Made by a program: the position numbers and the translations under genes. The notes under the pieces were generated by a model. The model was not told the DNA's origin and made no database searches. It saw only the letters and a list, made by a program, of their open reading frames with translations. Below, piece by piece: positions 7,250-14,790 of a stretch of DNA of 25,256 nt. This stretch comes from JAXHUM01 sp034189325. Its GTDB lineage: Bacteria > Desulfobacterota > DSM-4660 > Desulfatiglandales > Desulfatiglandaceae. Each line of letters begins with the position of its first letter. Within the stretch, counting starts at the first letter, position 1. The stretch is from assembly GCA_034189325.1 (NCBI GenBank), contig JAXHUM010000120.1, positions 1 through 25,256 of the forward strand, read 5' to 3'.

Positions 7250-7702
7250 CTAGTCATACTGTGACAAGATGTCTTCAAGCTTAGACACAGACAAATTGCC
7301 GTAGTATTTGTCATCAACCAACATCACAGGCCCCATGGCGCAACAACCAAGACAGTTGACCGTATCCAGACTGAATTTCATGTCCGTACCGGTTTGCCCG
7401 GGGCCTACCCCTGTAAGCTCGGTTATCCTTTCCAGAATGCGAGGCGCGCCTCTCACATGACATGCTGTTCCCATGCATACAGAGATTATGTGGCGTCCCC
7501 TGGGTGTGATGTGAAATGCCTTGTAAAAAGTGGCAATATGGTTGATCTTGACTATCGGGACAGCAAGCCGCTCACTGATGAGTTCCAAAAATTCTCCTGG
7601 AAGCCATCTATTCTCGCTCTCGATATCAAGCATTATCTGGATCAGTGCGCTTGAATCGCCATTGTATTGCTTGACTATTTGTTCAACTCTGTTAAGGTCC
7701 AT
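7250..7702 (-). CDS. NuoE-like thioredoxin-fold [2Fe-2S] subunit
   Basis: A 150-residue NuoE/24-kDa-type protein and the first gene of the minus-strand operon. A helical N-terminal part (about 1-60, with LPGEFLELISERL and INHIATFYKAF) precedes the thioredoxin-like domain. That domain holds the four cluster ligands Cys76 and Cys81 (CMGTAC) and Cys117 and Cys121 (NCLGCC). Full family length and all ligands are present. With the NuoF-like protein it should form the NAD(H)-oxidising or -reducing head of a soluble complex. The ribosome-binding site (AGAGTTGAG) is weak. The adjacent region up to 8048 must hold its promoter, but no convincing -35/-10 pair was seen there. Confidence 0.93.
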   Translation of the reverse strand: MDLNRVEQIVKQYNGDSSALIQIMLDIESENRWLPGEFLELISERLAVPIVKINHIATFYKAFHITPRGRHIISVCMGTACHVRGAPRILERITELTGVGPGQTGTDMKFSLDTVNCLGCCAMGPVMLVDDKYYGNLSVSKLEDILSQYD

Positions 7703-7991
7703 TTCTCAACTCTTTTTCATTGCAATCGGTAGTAACTGAACTTAATTCTTCCAAAACCTCCCAATTGGCGGGGTGGAGCCTTTCTACGTTTTCTACAATA
7801 CACCGGGTCAATACTATCCTGGTAAAAAGTTTTTAGCGTGCACTTGTATATCTGAATCAGGACAGAATTGCAAAGAAAATGTCCGGATAAGGCCAATGGC
7901 TCAATTGCTTTTCACCCGATTCGGAAAGGATGAAAAGGGTCACAATTATTTAACCCCGGAAGCCGTAAAAACCAATAGTCCCAGTTTGTAT
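7703..7991. other. Divergent intergenic region
   Basis: This lies between the minus-strand NuoE-like operon and the plus-strand TrsS cluster. A possible 78-codon frame at 7773-8009 has no ribosome-binding site, no recognisable motif and overlaps the best promoter for the next operon, so I do not call it. No terminator or repeat was seen. Confidence 0.5.
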
Positions 7992-8020
7992 TTGACAACT
8001 GAAAAATAAAACAGTATGTC
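7992..8020 (+). promoter_or_regulatory. Candidate sigma-70-type promoter for the TrsS cluster
   Basis: TTGACA at 7992-7997, a 17-base spacer, and TATGTC at 8015-8020. The -35 is perfect and the -10 matches only its first three bases. Transcription would begin near 8027, just before GGAGG (8037-8041) and the ATG at 8049. Confidence 0.45.
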
Positions 8021-8048
8021 ATAAAAAAAAGAACCTGGAGGGCAAGAT

Positions 8049-8333
8049 ATGGGGGACACTATGACGATTAGTAAAAGTGAGCAGATTGCTGAATTACTTG
8101 AATCCAACAATATTCCTGATAGTGATGTCATAGAGGTTATTGATTTTGCTGAGTCTGGTGGGACTAAATTCTACGAAGAAGGTACGGATAATTTTCTAGG
8201 GATTAAGAGGCTCTCGGAGATTACACTTTATGTGGAGTATTCTCCTAATGGTGAAGATAACTATAAAATTAACAAAGTCTACTGGCATGGTTCTATTATT
8301 GATCTGGAAGAATTTCATGATGAGGATGACTAG
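8049..8333 (+). CDS. Small acidic protein of the TrsS cluster, unknown function
   Basis: A 94-residue acidic protein with no signal peptide, membrane segment or cysteine. The first half looks helical (SEQIAELLESNNIPDSDVIE, then VIDFAES). The second looks like a small beta sheet with LYVEYSPNGEDNYKINKVYWH. The plan (a helix, AES-x-G-x-K, a turn, then YxVEYxP and a final xxYxH-x-x-I) resembles short domains I recall at the ends of iron-sulfur/FAD oxidoreductases in anaerobes; this is recollection only. GGAGG lies 7 bases before the ATG; an in-frame ATG lies four codons later. It is first in a co-directional cluster, 36 bases before the redox protein, and probably shares its pathway. Confidence 0.7.
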   Translation: MGDTMTISKSEQIAELLESNNIPDSDVIEVIDFAESGGTKFYEEGTDNFLGIKRLSEITLYVEYSPNGEDNYKINKVYWHGSIIDLEEFHDEDD

Positions 8334-8369
8334 GGTTTAGAGCAAGCAGAGATATAAGGAGCACAGCAT

Positions 8370-8552
8370 ATGGGAGATTGGTACTGCTTCAATTGTAAAG
8401 AAAAGGTAGTGGAAGATGAAGTGTGGTTACATATACTCGATCTTGATAGACCTGCGGACGGATATCTATGCCCCTCCTGTAAGGCAATTTGGTCGGACGA
8501 AGCGAAGGTAAACGAATTGAGAGAAATGGAAGAAGGTATGGAAGACAAATAG
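8370..8552 (+). CDS. Zinc-ribbon/rubredoxin-like small redox protein (DVU_1557-like)
   Basis: A 60-residue protein with two CxxC knuckles, WYCFNC (Cys6, Cys9) and YLCPSC (Cys34, Cys37), about 24 residues apart, and an acidic helical tail. The four cysteines should bind zinc or a single iron atom. A small protein of this kind sits beside a methyltransferase and TrsS in Desulfovibrio-type clusters (DVU_1557 family), and the same neighbours occur here. AAGGAG lies about 8 bases before the ATG. What it does is unknown; electron donor or metal chaperone to the radical SAM enzyme is a guess. Confidence 0.75.
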   Translation: MGDWYCFNCKEKVVEDEVWLHILDLDRPADGYLCPSCKAIWSDEAKVNELREMEEGMEDK

Positions 8553-8573
8553 ATAGAAACAGGTTTCAGGGTA

Positions 8574-9338
8574 ATGAGACATAAGAAACCGATAGAGAGC
8601 ATTTACGAGCTGGATACCTTTGAGACCATATTGTTGGACTCAATACATCCCGGAGGTCTCGAATTGACGAGACACCTCGTGGATAGGGCTGGTGTAGGAA
8701 GAGACTCGATACTCTTAGATGTCGCCTGCGGCAAAGGCGCAAGTGCTAGGTTCTTGTCACAGACATATGGGTGCGATGTTGTAGGGATTGACAAATCTAG
8801 TAATATGTTGAGGTCTTCACAAAGCAAAGCAATTGAAAACGTTAACAAAATGATGTTTCTCCAGGGGGAGGGGCAATTTCTTCCTTTCTTAAATTCGATA
8901 TTTGATTTTATCCTGTTTGAGTGCACCTTTTCCATATTTGAAAACAAGAAGAATGTGAGTGATGAGGCCTTCAGGGTGCTTAAGCCTGGAGGAAAGTTGA
9001 TAATAACAGATTTTTATCTTAAGAAGAATTCCCCCGAGGGACTGGCAAACAGTATATTTCCTTGTGCTGCAGGTGCGGTGACGGAAAAGGAATATAAGGA
9101 GATATTTCAAAAAAGCGGATTTAGTGAGTTCTTTTTCGAGGATCACAGCAAGGAGCTTCGGAAGATCTATCTTGATATACTATTGAATTTCGGTTCACTT
9201 GAGAACTTCTGCATGTTGCTCTCACAAGAAAAGAGTGCTTTTGAGGAACTGGGACCAAGGCCAGCGCTCTTTGACTACAAGAATGAAGATATCAAAGGCA
9301 AACTTGGATACGGACTCCTAATCTTAACCAAATCTTGA
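8574..9338 (+). CDS. SAM-dependent class I methyltransferase (DVU_1556/TrsM-like)
   Basis: A 254-residue methyltransferase. The SAM-binding motif I is LLDVACGKGAS (47-57), the acidic end of strand 2 is GIDKSSNML (71-79), and VLKPGGKLIITDFY lies at about 136-149. HPGGLELTRHL ahead of motif I (about 25-35) matches what I recall of the methyltransferases that accompany TrsS. The C-terminal third is variable and may bind the substrate, which is unknown. It starts 21 bases after the zinc-ribbon gene and has only a weak ribosome-binding site, so coupling is likely. A 269-base gap without a gene separates it from trsS. Confidence 0.8.
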   Translation: MRHKKPIESIYELDTFETILLDSIHPGGLELTRHLVDRAGVGRDSILLDVACGKGASARFLSQTYGCDVVGIDKSSNMLRSSQSKAIENVNKMMFLQGEGQFLPFLNSIFDFILFECTFSIFENKKNVSDEAFRVLKPGGKLIITDFYLKKNSPEGLANSIFPCAAGAVTEKEYKEIFQKSGFSEFFFEDHSKELRKIYLDILLNFGSLENFCMLLSQEKSAFEELGPRPALFDYKNEDIKGKLGYGLLILTKS

Positions 9339-9607
9339 AGAGTCTCCTGTCAATAGATTTTCCTATCTCTTTATTTCCATATCTGTGTAACAAGACCTCT
9401 AAAAAAATGCCTTATTCTATTCCTGTTTAAATGAGATAAATATGTCAACCGTCACTTCCAGAAGAATCTGAATGGAGAAAAGTCGCAGCGGATTTTTAGA
9501 ATCAGTGTCAGCTCATGAACTATACTGGGTAATTTGAGGATTGGTAATCTGAAATGGCTTTAATTGTAGAGGCATCCCTAAAGGGTCTTGCCGGGGAGTA
9601 AGGTGAG

Positions 9608-10987
9608 GTGCTTAGGTTAGGAGAGACAGAGAGTCTTTGCCCCGTTTGTTTAAAAAAGATCCCGGCCAAGAGAGTTGTGGACAACGGAGATGTCTATCTG
9701 GAAAAGCACTGCCCTCTCCATGGGGATTTTAGGACCATCATCTGGCGAGATGCGCGGTTTTATTCTTCCTGGGATGGATGCGGCATGCCCGGCCGCGCCC
9801 CGGCATTTCTTGGGTCGACTGAAAAGGGATGCCCCTTTGACTGCGGCTTGTGTCCTGAGCATGAGCAGGATACATGCACGGTCCTGATGGAAGTTACCGA
9901 CAGGTGCAATATTCACTGCCCCGTCTGTTTTGCCGGCTCAACGAGTGTGGATGATACCCATCCGACGCTCTCCGAAATCGATGGACTTCTTGATACGATT
10001 ATTGCGTCAGGCGGCCCTTATCCTATCCAGATAAGCGGAGGAGAACCAACTGTCAGGGATGACCTGCCCGAAATTATTGATCGTGCCAAGAAAAGGGGCT
10101 TCGATCATATCCAGATCAACACCAACGGCATTAGGTTTGCCCAAGATATTGATTTTCTGAAAAAGGCGAAGGACCATGGGGCAACTGAGCTCTTCCTGCA
10201 ATTTGACGGTGTGGACGATTCGGTCTACAGGACTATTCGCGGTGTGGATCTCTTTGAAATCAAGAAGAAGCTCATAAAGAACTGCAATGACGTCAAGATC
10301 GCCGTTGTCTTGGTCCCTACTATAATCCCCGGTGTTAATCTTAATCAGTTGGGAAAAATTATTCAATTCGCCAAGGAGATGGTATCAGTCGTCAAAGGGG
10401 TCCATTTCCAGCCGGTCAGCTATTTCGGGAGGTTCAGGGATCTGGATAATAATCCTGACGGGCCGAGTGATGATGAGAGGGCAACGATTCCCGATCTGCT
10501 CGGAGAGATCGAGAGACAGACAGGTGGGGAGGTGAGGATTAAGGATTTTGTCCCCCCTACATGAGAGGCTTCTCGCTGCTCTTTCTCCGGCATGTTTGTC
10601 TTGGATAAGGGTGTCCTGAAGGCGACAACAGGATCAGACAAAAACGATACCGGAGAGAAGAAGGGGACTTCGGCGGAACGGACCCGTCAGTATGTCAAGC
10701 TCCATTGGAAGGTCCCAGAACCGATGAGCGGCAAACAATCCGGTCAGGGTTGTAAAACCAGGTTATCCAGTGGGCCGATGTCGTGGTCCGCCGTGCTGGA
10801 TGACATCAGAAGCAATATCCTGACCATATCAGGGATGGCGTTTCAGGATGTGTGGAATCTTGAACTGAGCAGGCTCAAGAGGTGTTGCGTGCATGTTGTT
10901 ACGGCGGAAAAGAAGATGGTGCCTTTCTGCGCCTATTATCTTACGGCCGCTGACGGCAAGAGACTTTACGGCAGGAAACATCTGTGA
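9608..10987 (+). CDS. trsS: Radical SAM selenoprotein TrsS (in-frame TGA read as selenocysteine)
   Basis: A 459-residue protein if TGA 10562-10564 is decoded. N-terminal zinc-finger-like cysteines (CPVC at 11-14, HCPLHGD, then CPFDCGLC at 75-82) precede the radical SAM core. That core has CNIHCPVC (Cys100, Cys104, Cys107, the CxxxCxxC cluster site), SGGEP at 143-147 and NTNG at 171-174. The first frame ends as FVPPT before TGA. The same frame continues for 140 codons through UEASRC, then RCCVHVV and VPFCAYYLTAADG, ending in RLYGRKHL. The U-x4-C element and the conserved tail are what TrsS-family proteins have, so a stop here would remove essential parts. GTG start after GGGGAG; an in-frame TAA lies at 9599. 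The substrate is unknown; a protein-maturation role is inferred from the neighbours. Confidence 0.85.
10562..10564 (+). other. Selenocysteine codon (TGA) in trsS
   Basis: Codon 319. The frame and family-like sequence continue on both sides, and a Cys follows five residues later (U319-x4-C324), typical of a redox pair. Relatives carry Cys or Sec at this point, as I recall. It requires SelA, SelB and SelC, which would be elsewhere in the genome. Confidence 0.8.
10586..10605 (+). promoter_or_regulatory. Candidate bacterial SECIS hairpin
   Basis: 21 bases after the TGA, TCC-GGCA (10586-10592) can pair with TGTC-(TT)-GGA (10597-10605). This gives a 7-bp stem with a bulged TT and a TGTT apical loop that has G in its second position. 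Distance, bulged U and loop G fit the loose bacterial SECIS rules. The pairing was found by eye and includes one G-U pair. Confidence 0.45.
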
Positions 10988-11015
10988 CGAGAGTGCGCCT
11001 TGGGGGGATGATAGT

Positions 11016-11046
11016 CTTCCCTCGCCCAAAACAGTGGGGAGGGAAG
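11016..11046. terminator. Hairpin between convergent trsS and etfA
   Basis: CTTCCCTCGCCC (11016-11027) pairs with GGGGAGGGAAG (11036-11046): 11 bp with one bulged G and an 8-base loop. It sits in the 68-base gap between two converging genes, where a two-way terminator is expected. No T-run follows on either strand, so termination is inferred from position and stem strength. Confidence 0.55.
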
Positions 11047-11055
11047 AACTGAGTC

Positions 11056-12039
11056 TTAGAGAATCTTCTTAATCTCTTCCGTCAAGGCCGGGACAACATC
11101 GAACAGGTCGCCCACCACCCCATAGTCGGATTTCTGGAAGATGGGAGCGTCTTCATCTTTGTTGATGGCGACGATCACTTTTGACGTGCTCATGCCCGCC
11201 AGGTGTTGGATGGCACCTGAAATACCGCAGGCGATATAAAGGTTCGGTGAAACGACCTTTCCCGTCTGTCCAACCTGGTCGGATACAGGTCGCCAGCCAG
11301 CATCGACCGCGGAGCGGGAGGCACCAACGGTGGCTCCAATTAAGTCGGCCAATTCTTCCAGGATATTGTAGTTTTCAGGCCCTTTCATTCCACGGCCCCC
11401 TGAGACGATCTTATCGGCTTCAGTCAAATCCACCTTTCCGCTTTCATCTTTCATAACCTCCAATACCTTGGTCTTGAGGGCACCATCGTCAAGGTCTAAA
11501 GAGGCGTCTACGATCTCGGGCGACTTTGATGCGTCAGGTTCATTGAGGGTCATGACGTTCGGCCTGGCTGTGGCCATCTGAGGCAGACTGTTTTCAAAAG
11601 TCACCTTGGAATATGCCTTGCCTGCGTAAATCGGCCTTACTGCGACGAGATTGCCGTCCTCTATTGAGAATTGAGTGCAATCCTGCGCCATGGCCACACC
11701 CAAACGAGCCGACAATCTGGCGGCCAAGTCTTTCCCTTGAGCCGAGGCACCCATTAATATGATGGCCGGTTCATCGGCCTTCGCCAAGGACGCGATAACA
11801 GCCACGTAGGCGTCGGTGGTGTATGTTCCCAGCCTGGGATCGTCCGCAACCAATACCTTATCGGCACCGTAATGACCCAGCGTCGATGCCTTGTCCTTGA
11901 TATTTGAGCCAAGCAATACGGCGGTCACGGTCTGACCCAAGGTGTCGGCCAGACGTCTTGCCTCGCTGACGACCTCGTAGCTTACCTTTCGGATCTCTCC
12001 GTCTCTCTGTTCAGCAACAATCCAAACTCCTTGTGCCAT
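11056..12039 (-). CDS. etfA: Electron-transfer flavoprotein alpha subunit
   Basis: A 327-residue EtfA of normal length. The N-terminal alpha/beta domain (1-195) includes GASAQGKDLAARLSARLG (97-114). The C-terminal FAD-binding domain (about 205-327) has SGGRGMKG (213-220), GASRSAVDAGW (239-249), VGQTGKVVSPNLYIACGISG (256-275) and AINKDEDAPIF (291-301). With EtfB it carries electrons from acyl-CoA dehydrogenases to a quinone reductase or other acceptor, or takes part in flavin-based bifurcation. AGGAG lies about 6-10 bases before the ATG. It follows etfB after 123 bases on the same strand. Confidence 0.95.
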   Translation of the reverse strand: MAQGVWIVAEQRDGEIRKVSYEVVSEARRLADTLGQTVTAVLLGSNIKDKASTLGHYGADKVLVADDPRLGTYTTDAYVAVIASLAKADEPAIILMGASAQGKDLAARLSARLGVAMAQDCTQFSIEDGNLVAVRPIYAGKAYSKVTFENSLPQMATARPNVMTLNEPDASKSPEIVDASLDLDDGALKTKVLEVMKDESGKVDLTEADKIVSGGRGMKGPENYNILEELADLIGATVGASRSAVDAGWRPVSDQVGQTGKVVSPNLYIACGISGAIQHLAGMSTSKVIVAINKDEDAPIFQKSDYGVVGDLFDVVPALTEEIKKIL

Positions 12040-12162
12040 TTCCTATATCTCCTCTTTTCGATTAATCTGTGGTTAGAAGCTTACCTGTTCCCTCGCACCG
12101 TGATCATGAATGAGCGGTTATTTCCAGGTTTTATAGGCAACAGGTGAATGGGAAAATCCCGA

Positions 12163-12957
12163 CTAAAGGATTTTCGCCTCCTCATGAAGGAGCTTGGCCA
12201 ATGCGGCCGCTTTCTCCTGGGGAGTCTCTCCATCGACGATCTTGCCTGACTCTCTCTGTGGCGGCGGAGTCATCTCCAGGATCTTCAACTTCCTTCCACC
12301 TTTTCCGAATTCGGCCGGATCCAGGCCAAGGTCTTGAAGCGTTTTTTCTTCAAGGGGTTTCTTTTTCGCTTTCATAATGCCGGGTAAGGAGGCGTATCGA
12401 GGCTCATTCAGGCCCTTTTGAGCAGTGATTAGGGCGGGAAGACTCGCTTCAATGGCGAGTACCTGTCCCTCGATCGGCCTGTTGACCTTTACCGATTTCC
12501 CATCATCAGCAACCTCTGCCTTAACGACCAGCGACAGCTGAGGAATATCCAGGAATTCAGCGACAGCAGCTCCAACCAGTCCCTGATCCTCGTCAACACC
12601 TCTCTGTCCGACAAAAACAAGGTCGTAGTCAAGGCCTTTGATGGCAGCGGCCAGGGCCTTAGCCGTGGCAAAAGAATCGCTCCCTTCCAAGGCATCGTCA
12701 CTAATCAGAATGCCTTTGTCAGCTCCCATGGCAAGGGCGGTTCGGATCGATTCGGTGACCCTCTTCGGGCCAAGTCCTACCACCGTGACCTCTCCCCCGA
12801 ACTTTTCTTTGAGCTTGAGGGCCTCTTCCACACCAAATTCATCGTAAGGGTTCATGACCCATTTGATATCGTCGGTCACAATCGAACTTCCGTCAGACGC
12901 GACCTTGATCTGGGCCTCCGTGTCTGGTACTTGTTTCAGACAAACTATAATATTCAC
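12163..12957 (-). CDS. etfB: Electron-transfer flavoprotein beta subunit
   Basis: A 264-residue EtfB. Diagnostic parts are the start NIIVCLKQVPDTEA, WVMNPYDEFGVEEAL (about 34-48), ALAMGADKGILISDD, the nucleotide-binding stretch VGQRGVDEDQGLVG, and the C-terminal arm that wraps around EtfA. The segment after GADKGILISDD reads ALEGSDSFATAKAL. The equivalent region distinguishes bifurcating from simple Etfs, but I cannot settle the type by eye. The start is GTG right after AAAGGAGGAA. A perfect 10-bp inverted repeat lies 24-53 bases upstream and may control the operon. Confidence 0.95.
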   Translation of the reverse strand: MNIIVCLKQVPDTEAQIKVASDGSSIVTDDIKWVMNPYDEFGVEEALKLKEKFGGEVTVVGLGPKRVTESIRTALAMGADKGILISDDALEGSDSFATAKALAAAIKGLDYDLVFVGQRGVDEDQGLVGAAVAEFLDIPQLSLVVKAEVADDGKSVKVNRPIEGQVLAIEASLPALITAQKGLNEPRYASLPGIMKAKKKPLEEKTLQDLGLDPAEFGKGGRKLKILEMTPPPQRESGKIVDGETPQEKAAALAKLLHEEAKIL

Positions 12958-12980
12958 TTCTTCCTCCTTTCATTGACAGG

Positions 12981-13010
12981 TTATGACGGAAGCACATAGG
13001 TCCGTCATAA
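12981..13010. promoter_or_regulatory. Perfect 10-bp inverted repeat upstream of etfB
   Basis: TTATGACGGA (12981-12990) and TCCGTCATAA (13001-13010) are exact reverse complements around a 10-base spacer. The element begins 24 bases upstream of the etfB start. It is either an operator for a dimeric repressor or a hairpin in the etf leader RNA. There is no T-run on the etf strand that would make it a terminator. Confidence 0.65.
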
Positions 13011-13581
13011 AAGCGGGCTAATAGGTTAGTCTTCTCATTACACCAAATATTGGGATATATCTTTTTAGAAAACCTTCCTTATCATATTCCCCAAGGATTG
13101 GCAATACGCAAAAGCAAGTTTTTGATTCATAGGTTTGAGGTTGCAAAAGGTCGGCGAGAGGCTCGGTTGCAGCGAATCTAGGGGTTTCAAGTCTTTTATA
13201 TCCAGAGAGGAAAAAAAGGTATCTCTCTATTATACCTTGACAAAAGATAAACTTATGAAACAGAATGACAAATTTTCCAATAGATTGATGGTTGTTCGAC
13301 TCATGACACCAGCGCCTCAATAGATCCGGGCAGAAATATGTCTCAGGGTCCGTGGCTTTGAGAAACGGATTCCATGACTCACACCAGGATTCAGGTCTCG
13401 GCGTGTATCCGGACAGAAACCAGAAAAAAAGGTCATCGGTCTGCTGTTTTTGAAGGACTGAGGGGGAAATTTCGAGGGTGCGCTTTTGATGTTGAGTTTT
13501 GTTCCGGTCAGAGAACTCTCTTCAAAGGTCTTCCGCAATCGATTTGAATGAACACTAAATCTTAAAGGAGGAGGAGAGCAA
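13011..13581. other. Divergent regulatory region between etfBA and the ABC operon
   Basis: No gene is supported here; frames on both strands lack ribosome-binding sites and motifs. On the minus strand a perfect TATAAT lies at 13229-13234 (read as ATTATA on the plus strand). Its best -35 is TTCATA at a 19-base spacing, giving an etf leader of about 265 bases. On the plus strand TTGACA at 13237-13242 has no good -10. TTCAAA (13521-13526) and TTTGAA (13543-13548) form a weak dyad before the binding-protein gene. Confidence 0.4.
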
Positions 13582-14790
13582 ATGCGGAAATTCGTGTTGA
13601 TGACAACAATTTCTTTGATCATTGCAGGACTGGCCACAGTAGGTTTCGTTACAATGGTCTCTGCCAAGGATATCAAGGTCGGGGCAGTGATCAATCTGAC
13701 AGGACCGGCCTCATCGTGGGGCCAGTTTCACGCTAAGGGGCAGAAGGACTATGTACGCTACATCAACGAAGTTAAAGGAGGTGTTGCGGGAAACAAGATT
13801 GATTTGAAGGTGGTGGATCACGCGTACAAGGTCCCTGAGGCGATCAAGTATGTGAAAAAATTCTGCACGCAGGACAAAATGGACATCATTGCCACATGGG
13901 ATGCCGGATCAGGGATCATGGCAAAGCCGATTATCCAGAAGTATAAGGTCCCGAATATCAATTATTCCACCTACCAGGGAATATTGAAACCCCCGGTGGA
14001 TTATGCCTATCTCCCTTACGGGGCCTATAATATGGACAGTTATGCCGTTCTGGAGTACATCCGGACCATCCATAAGGGCAAAGAGGCACCGAAAGTGGGT
14101 CTTTTGACGTACAACAATGCCTACGGAAAATCGATCCATGGACCCAGCAAAGAATACGCTGCTTCCCACAATGTGAATATAGTGGATATAGAAGAATTTC
14201 CTCCCAAGTCATTAGACCTGAACACGGAGGTTCTTAGGCTCAAGAGCAAGGGGGCTGAGTATATCTTTATGCAGTGTCTTCCGTCAGCAATTATTATGGC
14301 CCTTCGTTCGGCGGATCGCGCTCACTATAATGTCCCTTTTTTCGGTACCTGGACCTCTACGGATCCGGACTTCTTTAAACGGGGCAAGGGACTGATCAGA
14401 GATAGGATGCATATGCAGTTCCCCGGCGGGCTTCCGGTTGACGGCACCAAGGGTATGAAGGTGATGGAACATATGTGGAAGCGATACGGGACCGTGACGA
14501 AATTTGACGCGTCTTACTGGGAAGGAGTCGTCATCGCGGTTATTATGGAGAGGGCCTTTGAACGGGCCTATGAAAACAGCGGAAAGATAAACAGCCAAAC
14601 CATCAACCAGGCCCTCGAGACATTTGACAACGAAGATTTCGGCGGGTTGGTCCCCAATATCACTTATACCAAGACGGACCACAGCGGTTCCTGGGAGGCA
14701 AGAATCGTCAGGATCAATGAGGATGCAAGCTATACGCCTCTCACCAACTTCTGGGCCCCGGGAAAAGAGAAGGTCTCAATCATAAGATGA
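13582..14790 (+). CDS. ABC transporter substrate-binding protein, branched-chain amino acid type
   Basis: A 402-residue periplasmic binding protein of the LivJ/LivK (Peripla_BP_6) family. The signal peptide has a basic start, a hydrophobic core at about 8-25 and a likely cleavage after VSA (about residue 28). The mature protein begins with KVGAVINLTGPASSWG, the usual first strand and ligand loop of the family. A strong ribosome-binding site, AAAGGAGGAGG, precedes the ATG. It heads the operon and its stop overlaps the next start (ATGA). The ligand cannot be read from sequence. In this family, next to a CoA ligase, aromatic or aliphatic carboxylates are as likely as amino acids. Confidence 0.9.
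   Translation: MRKFVLMTTISLIIAGLATVGFVTMVSAKDIKVGAVINLTGPASSWGQFHAKGQKDYVRYINEVKGGVAGNKIDLKVVDHAYKVPEAIKYVKKFCTQDKMDIIATWDAGSGIMAKPIIQKYKVPNINYSTYQGILKPPVDYAYLPYGAYNMDSYAVLEYIRTIHKGKEAPKVGLLTYNNAYGKSIHGPSKEYAASHNVNIVDIEEFPPKSLDLNTEVLRLKSKGAEYIFMQCLPSAIIMALRSADRAHYNVPFFGTWTSTDPDFFKRGKGLIRDRMHMQFPGGLPVDGTKGMKVMEHMWKRYGTVTKFDASYWEGVVIAVIMERAFERAYENSGKINSQTINQALETFDNEDFGGLVPNITYTKTDHSGSWEARIVRINEDASYTPLTNFWAPGKEKVSIIR

Noticed and set aside
7773..8009. 78-codon plus-strand frame in the divergent intergenic region
   Set aside because: No ribosome-binding site and no family-like motif, and its end overlaps the best promoter of the TrsS cluster.
10592..10987. Separate 131-residue gene after trsS
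   Set aside because: It is in the same frame as trsS, has no ribosome-binding site, and carries the conserved TrsS C-terminus; it is the part translated after the selenocysteine codon.
13018..13320. 100-codon minus-strand frame upstream of etfB
   Set aside because: No ribosome-binding site or motif; it covers the likely promoter region of two divergent operons.
13521..13548. TTCAAA-N16-TTTGAA dyad before the binding-protein gene
   Set aside because: The arms are only six bases and AT-rich, which is expected by chance in a region of this size.
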